DNA from: a virus
Virus record (IMG/VR): IMGVR_UViG_3300033153_010718
Span: 1-64,000 of that record
Length of the DNA stretch: 64,000 nt
Strand: one strand, 5' to 3'
Below the pieces are notes generated by a model. That model was not told where the DNA came from and did not search any database. It worked only from the letters and a program-made list of their open reading frames with translations. Of the stretch, positions 30,102 through 39,050 are shown piece by piece (the first letter of the stretch is position 1; the number at the start of each line of letters is the position of its first letter). Both the position numbers and the translations under genes were made by a program.

Positions 30102-33100
30102 CTATTTCTTGCGTGTGCGCAGCGATTTGAGCGACCGCCGCTTGAGCCCCTCCGGTGCCTGCTCCCCAACGATCACCCGGTCGAACAGCGACTCCTCCGA
30201 GAGCTTGTCGAGGATGGTCGTCCGCCACTTGCCGGTCTTCTTGCTGCCGTAGTTGTAGGCCCCGGCGCGCTTGTGGCGATCGAACAGGGCGCCATCGCGC
30301 ATGTCGCTGGCGCCGCCGGTCCCCTGGAGCGGCGTGTCGAAGTCGATGAACAGCCCGTGCGCGCCACTGAGCGGCGACACGCGGCCTGTGAACTCCTGCC
30401 CCAGGAAAACGCCCTTGATGCGGTCACCCTTGCTCAAGGTGCCCTGGTAGCCTCCCTCCTTCTCGGCCTTGATCTTCAGCTTGAGGGTCTTGAGAGCATC
30501 GGCCACGGTCTTGCCGGCCTTGCTGACCGCGAGCAGGTAGTTGGGCTCGCCTTTGGGCGAGAGCTGCACAGCCCACCGCCGCGGTCCCAGGTTCAGGACC
30601 GAGAGCACGTAGAGGTTCCCGTAGGCCAGCTTGGTCGAGCCGGTCGGCACGAGGTACGCGCTGTAGCTCGTCTTTGACCCGTAGGAGGGGTGCCCCGGCG
30701 ACATCTTCATGTCGAGCTTGAGCCGCTTCTTGATGATCCCGACGATGTTCTTGTCGAGCCACGCCTTCGCGGAGTCGGGCAGGAAGTCGGTGGCCTCGGT
30801 CAGCCCGACATCCTGCTCCGACAGCCTCAGCGAGTTCATGTAGGCGTCTGCCCATATCTCCGCAAGCTGTTCCACGACGGCGACACCCTTGGGCGTAAGA
30901 GTGAAGACCGTGTAGGTGCCTTTGTCGTCTTGAGGACCACCAGCGAATTCTCGCGTCCCCAACCCACGTTGCTGCATCGAACTCGCGAACGTGTCGTGCA
31001 CCTCGATCTTCTTGCGCTTGTGCCCCGGCTGCGTAAACCCGCGCAGGACTGCGCGCAATTCGTAGATAGCGAGCAGGCCGGCGACCTGCTTGGCGGTCAG
31101 CTTGTGCGACTTGGCGAGCTTGCTCTTGCTCGCCGCTGCGTCGGCGATCTTCAGCGCTGCGCGCTTTGCGTTGAACGACGCTTTGACGCCTTTCGCCCTA
31201 CCGTAGAGAACATCTGCCTCGGTCAGCGCTGACGCGTCGAGTTCCAGCTCCTCCATCGTGCGGTCCAGATTCGCCGGCATTGATCGTTCTCCGGTCGGTT
31301 GGTCGATGGCCGTCTTACCCAGCAGCGTGCGATACTTCTCCCAGCCCCAGACTTCAAGCTCGGTCACGCGCCAGGAGCCTTCGGGCCTCGGCCCCTTGTA
31401 GGGCAGCTCATCCGCGTCCACGTAGGCCAGCGTCGCATGGGTCTTGAACTGCTCGGCGTAGGGCAGCTCAGCCTCTTCGGGCCCGTAGGTGTGTGCGATC
31501 GGGATTCCGGCCGCCTCCGCTGCCATGCGCAGATCAGAGTGCAGGCCGCCCAGGTTCGGCGTCGCGCCCATGTGCGGAATCGTCTGCCCGTCGTTATTCA
31601 CGAACTCGCTGTAGTGCTTCATGGTCATCGTGAACGGCTCGTACCCGCGCGAGACGCGCCTGACGACCTTGACCAGCTTGTCGTAGTCCGCGGCCGACAG
31701 GTCACCGGCGAACAGCAGCGTGTAGTGCGGAACCGAGTCGTCCTCTTCGCTCTTGTCCGGGAACAGCCGGGCGATGTTGTGCGGCACCGGCAGGAAGACG
31801 CCGCAGGTCGTGTTGTCGTTGGCGTCGGCCTCGCGTTCTTCGTCCAGCACGTCCAGCTCCTCGTCTTCTTCCGACTCGCGCACCTGCCCGAACAGCCGCC
31901 GCACCATCGCCTGCAGGAACTCCGACGGCTTGCGCCCGCGCTTGCTTCTCGCGCGACGCAATAGCGTACCGGTCACGGCCTCGGGCCACGCCTCCCTCGG
32001 CGTCGCGTTGGCGTAGTTGGTCGGCAGCTCATCGGTGTGCTTCTTCTTCTCCAACCAGGCGACAAGGTAGTCGTAGTCTTGGTAGGCGTACTGGTCCTGG
32101 AACCACCAGGACAACGACCCTACGAGCGTGGCGTCGTCGCCTTTCAGGCTGTAGTCACGGCCCCAGGAAGACGGAACGGTGTCCATTACCTTGAAACGGT
32201 CGTCCTTCCGGCGTTTGGCCACGTCGGTCACGATGCCGAGCTTCATGTCTCTGGTGAGCGGCTTGCCCATCGCCCAGAGCATCTTGTTCCAGAAGTTCCG
32301 ACCGTTCGCCGACAGCCCCTTGTAGTAGACCCGGTGTGCCAGCTCGTGCACGAGCGTCCAAGAGGCGTCCGCTATACCAACATCGCGAACCTTTCCGTCC
32401 GCAAGACCGATCTGGTCCGCGTAGACGATCAGCCGATTCGTACTGCTGCTGTAGCGGCCGGCTGAGCCGTCGGTCTTGTCGCGCCACATGAGCGTTACCG
32501 GACCGGCCAACCCCTTCGACCCGACGCCCGCTTGCTGGTAGAGCTTCAACGCTAACCCGCAGGCGTGGCGGAAGAAATCGTAACTCTTCCGCAACTCGTC
32601 ACCGTCGGCTTCGAGCTGGCGTTGGCCGAATTCGGCGTAGAGCAGCATTGGGCCGGCGCGCCCTAGTTCCACGCGATGCCGCTTCGTATCGGCAACCTTC
32701 TTCGCGAAAAACGGATACGCCCGGTGGAGCCAGTCGATACCAAAGTCAACTGCGCGTCGGATTTCGTGCACGCGCTGCATGACAGTCGTCTCGACGACGT
32801 ACCAGTTCAGTTTGTAGTAGGCTTTCTGCTCGCCACCACCTACGCGGTCGCCGATTTCTCGTAGATGCTTGGAACCTTCGCCCAGCCGCTCGATAGCCCA
32901 CTCCAGCGGTCCGGTGGAGTTGCTGCCGTAGCTGATACCAATGACGCTCTGGACACCGCGGTGAAAGATCATCCACAGGTCGCTTGCGGGGCTGCCGTGC
33001 CCAGCAGCGGCCAGGACATTGCGCGGCGTTCGCATGTCGTAGAGCTTGACCGCCGCCGCATCAAGCGAAGCCAGCGGCGAATTGGCCTTGTCAATCACAT

Positions 33101-34019
33101 CGGCAGCGCTGTGCGCCCACGCTTTGAATACCTGCTGCCACTTCTCCTCTGTGCCAGCTTCGTGACCGCCAAACGCATAGCCGGGAGGACTGGGAAGCGA
33201 CTTGTTGAGCTTCTTGATCGCAGTCTCGAATTCGCGTGCCGCTTTCACGCCCTTGCGCGCGGGCGCGAGTATCGCCTTCCAGTCCTTCGGCAGATCGCCG
33301 GCCTTCGCGCGCGGGTATTTCTTGAGGAGCTGCTTGTCGGACTTGTCGGCCTCGATCAGCGTAGTCGGCCGCGGCTCGCCAGCTGCGCGGGCGAAGAGGT
33401 TGACCGCATCGAGCGCGGCCTCCTGCTTTGGCGAGTAGCTGTTCTGTACCCGGAGTCGGCCGGCCTTCTTCCGAACAGGCTCCTCGTAGTGAACCCAAAC
33501 CACGTCGTTCGACTTCTTCGCCGCGAACGCCTGAGCATCCTTCTTGTGCCGGAAGGCGACGATGCCGCGGCCGTCGGCCCAGAGCATGACGAACGCCTTG
33601 CCCTCCTCGGCGGTCGCCGGCCACTCCGGCTTGAAGTCGGCGCTCTCCGCGTGAATGAGCGGAGCGCCCCGCGCGAACTTCTTCTGCGTCTGCATGTCGT
33701 CCATGCGCGCCGAGATCGGGTCGGCGCACGCCTGGCAGAGGTAGGACCACCTGCCCCACGCGCCCTTACGCATCGTGGTCGCCGCAATCTGGCCCCGTCC
33801 CGCGTGCCGGCACTTCTCGCACCCCGCCCCGCTCGGCGGCACCGCCTCGACGACGCCCTCCCGCTTGACGCCGGGAATCCCTCCCCGGTGCCCCCAAAGG
33901 CGCGCGCGGACCTCTTGCCACATCTCGCTGTTGACTTCCCGGGAAGCGCCCACGATGTCATCGGCGAGCTTCTGGTCCTCGGAACTCAGATCCTCGGTCA
34001 GCCGCGCGAAGAGGCTCAC
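30102..34019 (-). CDS. Very large multidomain protein with zincin and 2H-phosphoesterase motifs, likely packaged
   Basis: 1305 residues from GTG 34019 (GTGA overlap). The start M-S-L-F-A-R-L-T-E-D resembles the capsid-targeting peptides of neighbouring proteins. Near residue 556, W-T-L-V-H-E-L-A-H-R-V-Y-Y is an HExxH metallopeptidase site. Near 764 and 859, P-H-Y-T-L-L-F and T-H-A-T-L-A-Y are the paired H-x-T motifs of 2H phosphoesterases, which cut 2'-5' or cyclic nucleotides. A winged-helix-like segment lies near 970. A zinc pair C-E-K-C/C-Q-A-C is near residue 70-100. It could be an injected effector comparable in logic to T4 Alt. Confidence 0.72.
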   Translation of the reverse strand: MSLFARLTEDLSSEDQKLADDIVGASREVNSEMWQEVRARLWGHRGGIPGVKREGVVEAVPPSGAGCEKCRHAGRGQIAATTMRKGAWGRWSYLCQACADPISARMDDMQTQKKFARGAPLIHAESADFKPEWPATAEEGKAFVMLWADGRGIVAFRHKKDAQAFAAKKSNDVVWVHYEEPVRKKAGRLRVQNSYSPKQEAALDAVNLFARAAGEPRPTTLIEADKSDKQLLKKYPRAKAGDLPKDWKAILAPARKGVKAAREFETAIKKLNKSLPSPPGYAFGGHEAGTEEKWQQVFKAWAHSAADVIDKANSPLASLDAAAVKLYDMRTPRNVLAAAGHGSPASDLWMIFHRGVQSVIGISYGSNSTGPLEWAIERLGEGSKHLREIGDRVGGGEQKAYYKLNWYVVETTVMQRVHEIRRAVDFGIDWLHRAYPFFAKKVADTKRHRVELGRAGPMLLYAEFGQRQLEADGDELRKSYDFFRHACGLALKLYQQAGVGSKGLAGPVTLMWRDKTDGSAGRYSSSTNRLIVYADQIGLADGKVRDVGIADASWTLVHELAHRVYYKGLSANGRNFWNKMLWAMGKPLTRDMKLGIVTDVAKRRKDDRFKVMDTVPSSWGRDYSLKGDDATLVGSLSWWFQDQYAYQDYDYLVAWLEKKKHTDELPTNYANATPREAWPEAVTGTLLRRARSKRGRKPSEFLQAMVRRLFGQVRESEEDEELDVLDEEREADANDNTTCGVFLPVPHNIARLFPDKSEEDDSVPHYTLLFAGDLSAADYDKLVKVVRRVSRGYEPFTMTMKHYSEFVNNDGQTIPHMGATPNLGGLHSDLRMAAEAAGIPIAHTYGPEEAELPYAEQFKTHATLAYVDADELPYKGPRPEGSWRVTELEVWGWEKYRTLLGKTAIDQPTGERSMPANLDRTMEELELDASALTEADVLYGRAKGVKASFNAKRAALKIADAAASKSKLAKSHKLTAKQVAGLLAIYELRAVLRGFTQPGHKRKKIEVHDTFASSMQQRGLGTREFAGGPQDDKGTYTVFTLTPKGVAVVEQLAEIWADAYMNSLRLSEQDVGLTEATDFLPDSAKAWLDKNIVGIIKKRLKLDMKMSPGHPSYGSKTSYSAYLVPTGSTKLAYGNLYVLSVLNLGPRRWAVQLSPKGEPNYLLAVSKAGKTVADALKTLKLKIKAEKEGGYQGTLSKGDRIKGVFLGQEFTGRVSPLSGAHGLFIDFDTPLQGTGGASDMRDGALFDRHKRAGAYNYGSKKTGKWRTTILDKLSEESLFDRVIVGEQAPEGLKRRSLKSLRTRKK

Positions 34020-34510
34020 CTGACCTCCATCCTGAAAGGCCCATCGCCGTCGATGCCGAAGCGCTTGCGATACTGCCGGTCGTCGGGGTCCACAACGACC
34101 TCGAACGAGTGGCCAACACCGGCGGTGTCGCGAATGTACTCCAGGAGCTTCCGCAAGCCGCCCTCGTCGCCGCGCACGGAGACCTTGAAGCTCGTGTCCC
34201 ACTCCTTCTCTTCGATGACGATCGGCGTACCCCGCTCACCGCGCTTGACCTTGAACACCGCGTCGCCGCCGGTGCTGACGTAAGCGCCCTCAACGAACGG
34301 CCGACCCAACAAGCTCTTGAGCTTGGCGAAAATACGGTCACGAACCTGGCCCTGGTTGAACCCTTCCTCGGTTCGCGGCCCCAGAATCTCCGTCCACTCC
34401 TCGTGGTTGAACAGGTAGCACGGGTCCACGACGATCACCGACCCGGTGTCCACCGGCACGTCGTACTGGCCGAACTCTCCTTCGCACAGCACGCGATCGT
34501 AGAGGCTCAT
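34016..34510 (-). CDS. Protein with capsid-targeting-like N terminus
   Basis: 164 residues starting MSLYDRVLCEGEF; L-C-E then G fits the prohead protease rule. The body has V-I-V-V-D-P-C-Y-L, a motif I link to small phage/bacterial proteins of unknown function, and a beta-rich C terminus. Start chosen because the upstream extension is a shadow of the overlapping gene. Confidence 0.7.
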   Translation of the reverse strand: MSLYDRVLCEGEFGQYDVPVDTGSVIVVDPCYLFNHEEWTEILGPRTEEGFNQGQVRDRIFAKLKSLLGRPFVEGAYVSTGGDAVFKVKRGERGTPIVIEEKEWDTSFKVSVRGDEGGLRKLLEYIRDTAGVGHSFEVVVDPDDRQYRKRFGIDGDGPFRMEVR

Positions 34511-35136
34511 TTCGCCGCCTTCTTCTTGATGGTCTTGAGCGGCCGGCGCTCTGGCCAGCTGGACTCTTGCCGGTTCCGCTTTCTGGCCCGGTTCCGCTTG
34601 GCGAGCCACTTCTCGTAGACCTTGGTGCCCGGCTTGAGCAGGCTCACGGCCACGGAACCGCAGCGCTCGGCGCGCTCCTCGGACCACTGGCGTTTCTTGG
34701 AGCCCCTCTTCTCGCGCGCGCTGATGGCCGCGTCGAGCTTGCGCCTGAGCGCCGCCGCCTGAGCCGCAGTCTCCGGTCCCTGCTTGCCGGAGTTGAGCCG
34801 CTGGAGCTGCGAAAGCACCCGACTGACGTCATCCTCACCGAGCCGCCCGCACCCGCCGACGTCCTCAGCCAGCTTCGACGCCATCTCGATCAGCTTCACG
34901 ATCGGCACCACGTAGTCGAGGCCCGTCATGTAGCGCAAGCGGTGCTTGCGGATCTCGTCGGCCAGCTTCGGGTAGTCCTTGCAGCACTCCTCGGCGGCCT
35001 CGGCCATGTGACCAACGGCGAGCCACCGGTGCGCGGGATAGTCCTGCCGCGTCTCGGACATCAGCGCGGCGGCTTGGCCGAGGTGCTTCAAAACACAAAG
35101 GAGGCAACTTTCCCTTAGCTCCTGGAGAACCTTCAT
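34507..35136 (-). CDS. Basic helical protein of unknown function
   Basis: 209 residues from ATG 35136, overlapping the previous stop (TGATG). Helical with many Cys in the first half and a Lys/Arg-rich tail ending R-R-P-L-K-T-I-K-K-K. A similar R-P-L-K-T or R-S-L-K-S segment appears in the NUDIX protein and in the 1305-residue protein. Confidence 0.65.
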   Translation of the reverse strand: MKVLQELRESCLLCVLKHLGQAAALMSETRQDYPAHRWLAVGHMAEAAEECCKDYPKLADEIRKHRLRYMTGLDYVVPIVKLIEMASKLAEDVGGCGRLGEDDVSRVLSQLQRLNSGKQGPETAAQAAALRRKLDAAISAREKRGSKKRQWSEERAERCGSVAVSLLKPGTKVYEKWLAKRNRARKRNRQESSWPERRPLKTIKKKAAK

Positions 35137-35399
35137 CAGTGCGCCCCCATGGCGGCTTTCGCGAGGTGAACGAGCGAAGCGGCAGTCTCGCTGTCCTTGT
35201 AGGTGCTCTTGGCCTGACCGGCGATGGTCGAGAGCACGGCGCGGGAGATGTAGGCGTTCTGCATCTCCGGCGTCAGGCGCGCCCAGCCTGCTCCCCACTG
35301 CGCCTTCGCGCTCTTGCGCGCCGCGCCAACGGTCTGGCCGATCCAAGCCTTGTCCGGCTGCGCTTCGCCCTCGGTCATGAGCCTGCTGTGGAGATTCAC
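35136..35399 (-). CDS. Small protein with capsid-targeting-like N terminus
   Basis: 87 residues starting MNLHSRLMTEGEA; M-T-E then G is close to the prohead protease rule. The rest is helical and basic (A-A-R-K-S-A-K-A-Q-W). First gene of the 30-35 kb operon. Confidence 0.68.
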   Translation of the reverse strand: MNLHSRLMTEGEAQPDKAWIGQTVGAARKSAKAQWGAGWARLTPEMQNAYISRAVLSTIAGQAKSTYKDSETAASLVHLAKAAMGAH

Positions 35400-35460
35400 G
35401 GGATCGCCCCCTTAGCCGCTCCCATGTTCTCTGCTGGAGGCGTCGGAGGCAAGCAAAGGC

Positions 35461-35709
35461 TCAAGCCAGCTCGCCCAGCATGTCCACGGCGCTTCTGGCC
35501 TTGACCGGCACCCAGTCGTCGTGGTCGTAGACGCCTTTGAACGGCACGCGCTGGGCCCGGTCCGCGGCCGGGTTGTCCCGGTTCCGGTTGAAGGCGCGCG
35601 CTTGGCCGCTCGACAACCGCTGTACGAAGTCGGGCTCAGGCCAAAATCCGGCCGTGCGGCGTTCAGCGCAGTTCACGGTGCTGCAGTCGCAAGCCCGGTC
35701 CCACTTCAC
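35461..35709 (-). CDS. Small tagged protein
   Basis: 82 residues from GTG 35709 (GTGA overlap). C-D-C ... N-C may bind metal. It ends R-S-A-V-D-M-L-G-E-L-A, the shared C-terminal motif. Last gene of the 35-43 kb minus-strand operon. Confidence 0.68.
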   Translation of the reverse strand: MKWDRACDCSTVNCAERRTAGFWPEPDFVQRLSSGQARAFNRNRDNPAADRAQRVPFKGVYDHDDWVPVKARSAVDMLGELA

Positions 35710-36053
35710 GACAGCCGGGCCAGCCGCTCTACCGCCGACGTCCCGACGTGCTCGTCGAGGCGGTCGATTCTGAGCTGCAGCGCCTTGCGTATCTGCATTT
35801 GCGGGCAGCAGGCGCGCGCATCGCGCAGGATGTCGCGGAGGACCACGACGTAGGACGGCGGCCACGTCGTCACGTCAATCCGAACCTCTCCGCGGCTGGT
35901 CTCGTCGCTGTCGTCCAGCGCCTTCGCGATCTGGAGCAGCGCGGCGTAGGGCGGCGGGCGGCCGAGCAGATCGCGCCAAAGTCCGGCGTCCGTGCGTTCC
36001 CGCAGGCGCGGCCGGATCTCGGCGCAGATTCGTTTGGTCAGGTGCAGCTTCAC
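35706..36053 (-). CDS. Small tagged protein
   Basis: 115 residues from GTG 36053, starting with K-L-H-L-T-K-R-I. Helical; ends T-S-A-V-E-R-L-A-R-L-S. The opening residues echo those of the next gene (M-K-V-H-L-A-T-K-I), suggesting distant paralogy. Confidence 0.66.
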   Translation of the reverse strand: MKLHLTKRICAEIRPRLRERTDAGLWRDLLGRPPPYAALLQIAKALDDSDETSRGEVRIDVTTWPPSYVVVLRDILRDARACCPQMQIRKALQLRIDRLDEHVGTSAVERLARLS

Positions 36054-36493
36054 AACTCTTCGGCGTTGTAGTAAATATCGGCGATGCGCTGGCACTTCCA
36101 CTCCCGGCCCTCGCGCATGTCCAGCTCTTTCTTACGATCCGTGATCCTGCGCTGCCGCGAGACCAGCTGGTCGTCGCCGCCGAGGTCGGCCAACATCGTG
36201 ATCGGATCGCCGCGGTCCAACGGTTCCCAATCGTCCAGCTTCTTGGCCAGTACCAGAGCCATCGGAGTGCCGCTGTAGTTGTAGACGCGCGTCTCGTAGA
36301 CCGGCTCGTCGGTCTCCAGATCGAACTTCACCAGGTTGCTGGCGGCGATGAACGGCTGCTCCCAGGCCCGGTGCTCTTGCTCGAACTCCGGCGTGCGGCG
36401 GTGAATGCCCCACGTCTCGTTCTTGGGGCCCAGCAGGAACGGCCTGATCGCAACGTGGATCGCGCTTATCTTGGTCGCCAAATGCACCTTCAT
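36050..36493 (-). CDS. Unidentified protein with internal tag-like motif
   Basis: 147 residues. The region D-P-I-T-M-L-A-D-L-G-G resembles the shared motif but lies about 45 residues before the end, with a charged helical extension after it. Function unknown. Confidence 0.62.
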   Translation of the reverse strand: MKVHLATKISAIHVAIRPFLLGPKNETWGIHRRTPEFEQEHRAWEQPFIAASNLVKFDLETDEPVYETRVYNYSGTPMALVLAKKLDDWEPLDRGDPITMLADLGGDDQLVSRQRRITDRKKELDMREGREWKCQRIADIYYNAEEL

Positions 36494-36747
36494 GCCACAA
36501 CTCGCACGAGATCGCCCATGGTCGAGATGACATCACCGTCCTCTAGCTCGACCTCTGTGCAACCAATCGGCCGATCGGGGTCGGAAACCGGGGCGACGAC
36601 GATGACCGGCGCAAGGTCCAGCCGTTTCGGGTCGCCGATGATCTTCACCACAAACCCGTTCTGGCCCACGACGTTCGGCCGAATCGGCCGCGGCCACGCC
36701 TTCTGCAACTTCCTGATCCGCACGAGCGAGCCAATCTCGATCTTCAT
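36490..36747 (-). CDS. Small beta-barrel (KOW/SH3-like) tagged protein
   Basis: 85 residues. G-S-L-V-R-I-R-K and repeated beta strands suggest an SH3-like barrel; the end D-V-I-S-T-M-G-D-L-V is a variant of the shared motif. Confidence 0.65.
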   Translation of the reverse strand: MKIEIGSLVRIRKLQKAWPRPIRPNVVGQNGFVVKIIGDPKRLDLAPVIVVAPVSDPDRPIGCTEVELEDGDVISTMGDLVRVVA

Positions 36748-37100
36748 ACGGTTGTTCTACCCAGGTCGATCGAACCCAGCCGCTCAACACCGCCCATCCC
36801 CTCCAGCATCTCGGCGCGTTCGCGCAGCGCCTTGCCGGTGCCGGAGAGCGCCGGAAACTCCGACACCAGCCGAAAGGCGCGCGCGTAGGCGTCGTGCATG
36901 AGCACCGGCACGCGGATCGTGCGAACCTTGATCCCGTCGAGGTGGATGCGCGGCGATTCCAGCGGCGGGCGCGGCAGCGCTCGCATGACGGAGGCCAGCT
37001 CCTCATCGTCCGGGTTCTCCCACAGGATGTGAGCCAGCCCGCAGCGCAGCATCATGAGCTGAACACCGGTCAGCTTGATCGGTGTGCCGGATTTCTTCAC
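36744..37100 (-). CDS. Small tagged protein
   Basis: 118 residues. Helical with beta pieces; ends G-G-V-E-R-L-G-S-I-D-L-G-R-T-T-V. The last codons overlap the GGGTAGAAC element that serves the next gene. Confidence 0.65.
   Translation of the reverse strand: MKKSGTPIKLTGVQLMMLRCGLAHILWENPDDEELASVMRALPRPPLESPRIHLDGIKVRTIRVPVLMHDAYARAFRLVSEFPALSGTGKALRERAEMLEGMGGVERLGSIDLGRTTV
36754..36762 (-). promoter_or_regulatory. GGGTAGAAC element
   Basis: Seven bases before ATG 36747 and inside the end of the preceding gene, where it encodes the L-G-R-T residues. Confidence 0.5.
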
Positions 37101-37106
37101 GACCCT

Positions 37107-37116
37107 GTTCTACCCC
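37107..37116 (-). promoter_or_regulatory. GGGGTAGAAC element
   Basis: Six bases before the GTG at 37100, in the short gap after the gene ending at 37149. Confidence 0.5.
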
Positions 37117-37148
37117 GGCTCTTGCCCATCACCGGCCGATCTGTGAGC

Positions 37149-37661
37149 CTAACCACAGGAAGAGTCGTCGCTACCGTCGTCTGGCGCCAGCGCGGCCAAA
37201 GCGTCGATCACGGACACGTGCGCCAGGATCGCGGCACAGACCGCCTCGAACGCACGACCTTCCCACTTGGCAATGCGCTTCACCGCCGCTCGTCCCATCT
37301 CCACGAAGTTCTCGCCGCTGTTGAATTGCTCCTTCAGGATGACGCAGACGTACGGCTTGTATCGGTAGCGCTTGCCTTTGGGTGGATAGTACTGGTGATA
37401 GCCGCCGGAGCCGCAAGAGCGCCGCCAGTCGGTGGCGAGCATGTAGCTCTTGATCCACGTCCAGTCCAGGCTCTCGATGAGCTGCGCTCGGCGGTCGTCG
37501 CGGTAGACATCCGCGAGCCACTCGGCAACATCGTCCTTCGAGTGCGCCTTCTCGTCCGAGAACGCGAGCATTAGCTTGCGAACGATCGGCACGAGCGCCG
37601 GCCGCAGATCGATCTCGGTCGCGCCAGCTGGAACTTGCACAACGAACGGATCCCCGGTCAC
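37149..37661 (-). CDS. Unidentified tagged protein
   Basis: 170 residues from GTG 37661. Contains aromatic-rich Y-H-Q-Y-Y-P-P-K-G-K-R-Y-R-Y-K-P-Y and helices; ends with H-V-S-V-I-D-A-L-A-A-L-A then an acidic tail. Confidence 0.65.
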   Translation of the reverse strand: MTGDPFVVQVPAGATEIDLRPALVPIVRKLMLAFSDEKAHSKDDVAEWLADVYRDDRRAQLIESLDWTWIKSYMLATDWRRSCGSGGYHQYYPPKGKRYRYKPYVCVILKEQFNSGENFVEMGRAAVKRIAKWEGRAFEAVCAAILAHVSVIDALAALAPDDGSDDSSCG

Positions 37662-37951
37662 GTCCCCCACGCCTCCTCGGACAGCCGCGCCTTTTCGCGC
37701 AGCCAACGCCAGTAGCCGTCCTCCGTTCGCTTGCCGATCATCATGTAGTGCGGCGCGTGCGTCCCGTCGATGACCTTCTGCTCCATCGCGGTCAGGCCCA
37801 TCACACAATCGCCTTCGTGGTCTCTCGCGCGTACGCAACGCGACCACGCGGGCGAGCCGACGTAAAAGGCAAGAGACGTCGCGCTGCCGTCCCCGCACCG
37901 GAAGAGGTGGGCCAGGCGATCGACAGCGCTCTTGACCTCCTCAGTCATCAT
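37658..37951 (-). CDS. Small protein with the tag motif at its N terminus
   Basis: 97 residues. Unlike its neighbours the motif K-S-A-V-D-R-L-A-H-L-F is at residues 7-17. The C-terminal part is rich in Trp, Arg and Glu. Unknown function. Confidence 0.66.
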   Translation of the reverse strand: MMTEEVKSAVDRLAHLFRCGDGSATSLAFYVGSPAWSRCVRARDHEGDCVMGLTAMEQKVIDGTHAPHYMMIGKRTEDGYWRWLREKARLSEEAWGT

Positions 37952-38153
37952 CCTCCCGCACCAGGTCCCCGAGTTGATCTACGGCCGAGCGCGGCGGGCC
38001 GAACGCCGTCACGGTAATCTCGTCGTGGATAGTGGAGAACACCGGGCCGAGCTTCGTGACCCCGGCCGTCGCGATCTTCATCGAGGCGGCTAGGCGCTTG
38101 AAGGCCGGGAGCAACTGCGCGAAGGCGTCGGAGGTGTTGGTCTGCCGGCTCAT
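37941..38153 (-). CDS. Small tagged protein
   Basis: 70 residues from ATG 38153. Helix, a short beta stretch (E-I-T-V-T-A-F-G-P-P), then S-A-V-D-Q-L-G-D-L-V and an acidic end. Confidence 0.68.
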   Translation of the reverse strand: MSRQTNTSDAFAQLLPAFKRLAASMKIATAGVTKLGPVFSTIHDEITVTAFGPPRSAVDQLGDLVREDDD

Positions 38154-38422
38154 GGTTCCACCACCCGCGCCAGCCGGTCTACCGCAGACCAGGGCTCGTA
38201 GACCGGCTCCAGATGCGAGTCCAGCATGCCCTCCCCGAGCCGGAACGTGATGTTGAACCGCTGCACCAACGAGGGGCACGTCTCGCGCAATCGTAGGATC
38301 GTGCCGAACGCGACGCGCTGCCAGTCCCAGGGCGCCAAGCCGTCCGCCGGCTCCAAGCACTCGCACTCCTCGATCGTTCGGGCCACCAGAACTTTCTCGG
38401 CGTGGGTCGGTTCTTCGGTCAC
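38150..38422 (-). CDS. Small tagged protein
   Basis: 90 residues from GTG 38422. Ends W-S-A-V-D-R-L-A-R-V-V. No other motif seen. Confidence 0.67.
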   Translation of the reverse strand: MTEEPTHAEKVLVARTIEECECLEPADGLAPWDWQRVAFGTILRLRETCPSLVQRFNITFRLGEGMLDSHLEPVYEPWSAVDRLARVVEP

Positions 38423-38706
38423 GGTACGACCCGCCACGGCAAGCGCGGAGGCGAGGGCGCGCCGGGCCGCACCAGATCTGCGAGCCGGTCTACCGCCGAG
38501 CGCCGGTCCTGGTAACAGGCCATGGCCATGGCCGTCGCCATGTAGTTGACCGCGTCGTTCGCCTCCCGCCGCATCCTGTCAACACGGGTCTCGAAGTGTT
38601 GGAGTTCGGCGGCGAAACTGGGGGACGCCGGCTCCATGAAATGCGCCGGCACCACGAGCGCCTTGCTCATCATCAGATTGCGCAGGCGCTCGTATTCCTC
38701 CCTCAT
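38419..38706 (-). CDS. Small tagged helical protein
   Basis: 95 residues, charged helix with Met-rich stretch A-T-A-M-A-M-A, then R-R-S-A-V-D-R-L-A-D-L-V and a Pro-rich tail. Confidence 0.68.
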   Translation of the reverse strand: MREEYERLRNLMMSKALVVPAHFMEPASPSFAAELQHFETRVDRMRREANDAVNYMATAMAMACYQDRRSAVDRLADLVRPGAPSPPRLPWRVVP

Positions 38707-39050
38707 GGTTCGTTCCTCCCAACATCGCCCAGCAGGTCCACCGCGCTGATGCCGATAAGATCGGCCACGTCTCGCGCGATCCGCGCCATCTCGGCGCGGT
38801 GCTCATCCGGGCCGTGCACCACAGCGAAGCGCGCGAGCCAGTAGAGCGGTTCGACGAACGACGCGCGCTTGACCATCGTCCCCTCCGCGCGCCCTTGGCC
38901 CTGGAACAGCAGAAGTTCTGCGTCGGCGAGCGAGTAGACCATCAGATGGCCGGGAACCGCCTCGCGAATCTGCTCCTCCCGGCAGACGGACATCAGGTCG
39001 AGCAGGTAGGCGCAGGCGGCAGCGCTGACCGGCACTCCATCAGTCGGCAT
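38703..39050 (-). CDS. Small tagged protein
   Basis: 115 residues. Alpha/beta; I-S-A-V-D-L-L-G-D-V near the end. Confidence 0.67.
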   Translation of the reverse strand: MPTDGVPVSAAACAYLLDLMSVCREEQIREAVPGHLMVYSLADAELLLFQGQGRAEGTMVKRASFVEPLYWLARFAVVHGPDEHRAEMARIARDVADLIGISAVDLLGDVGRNEP

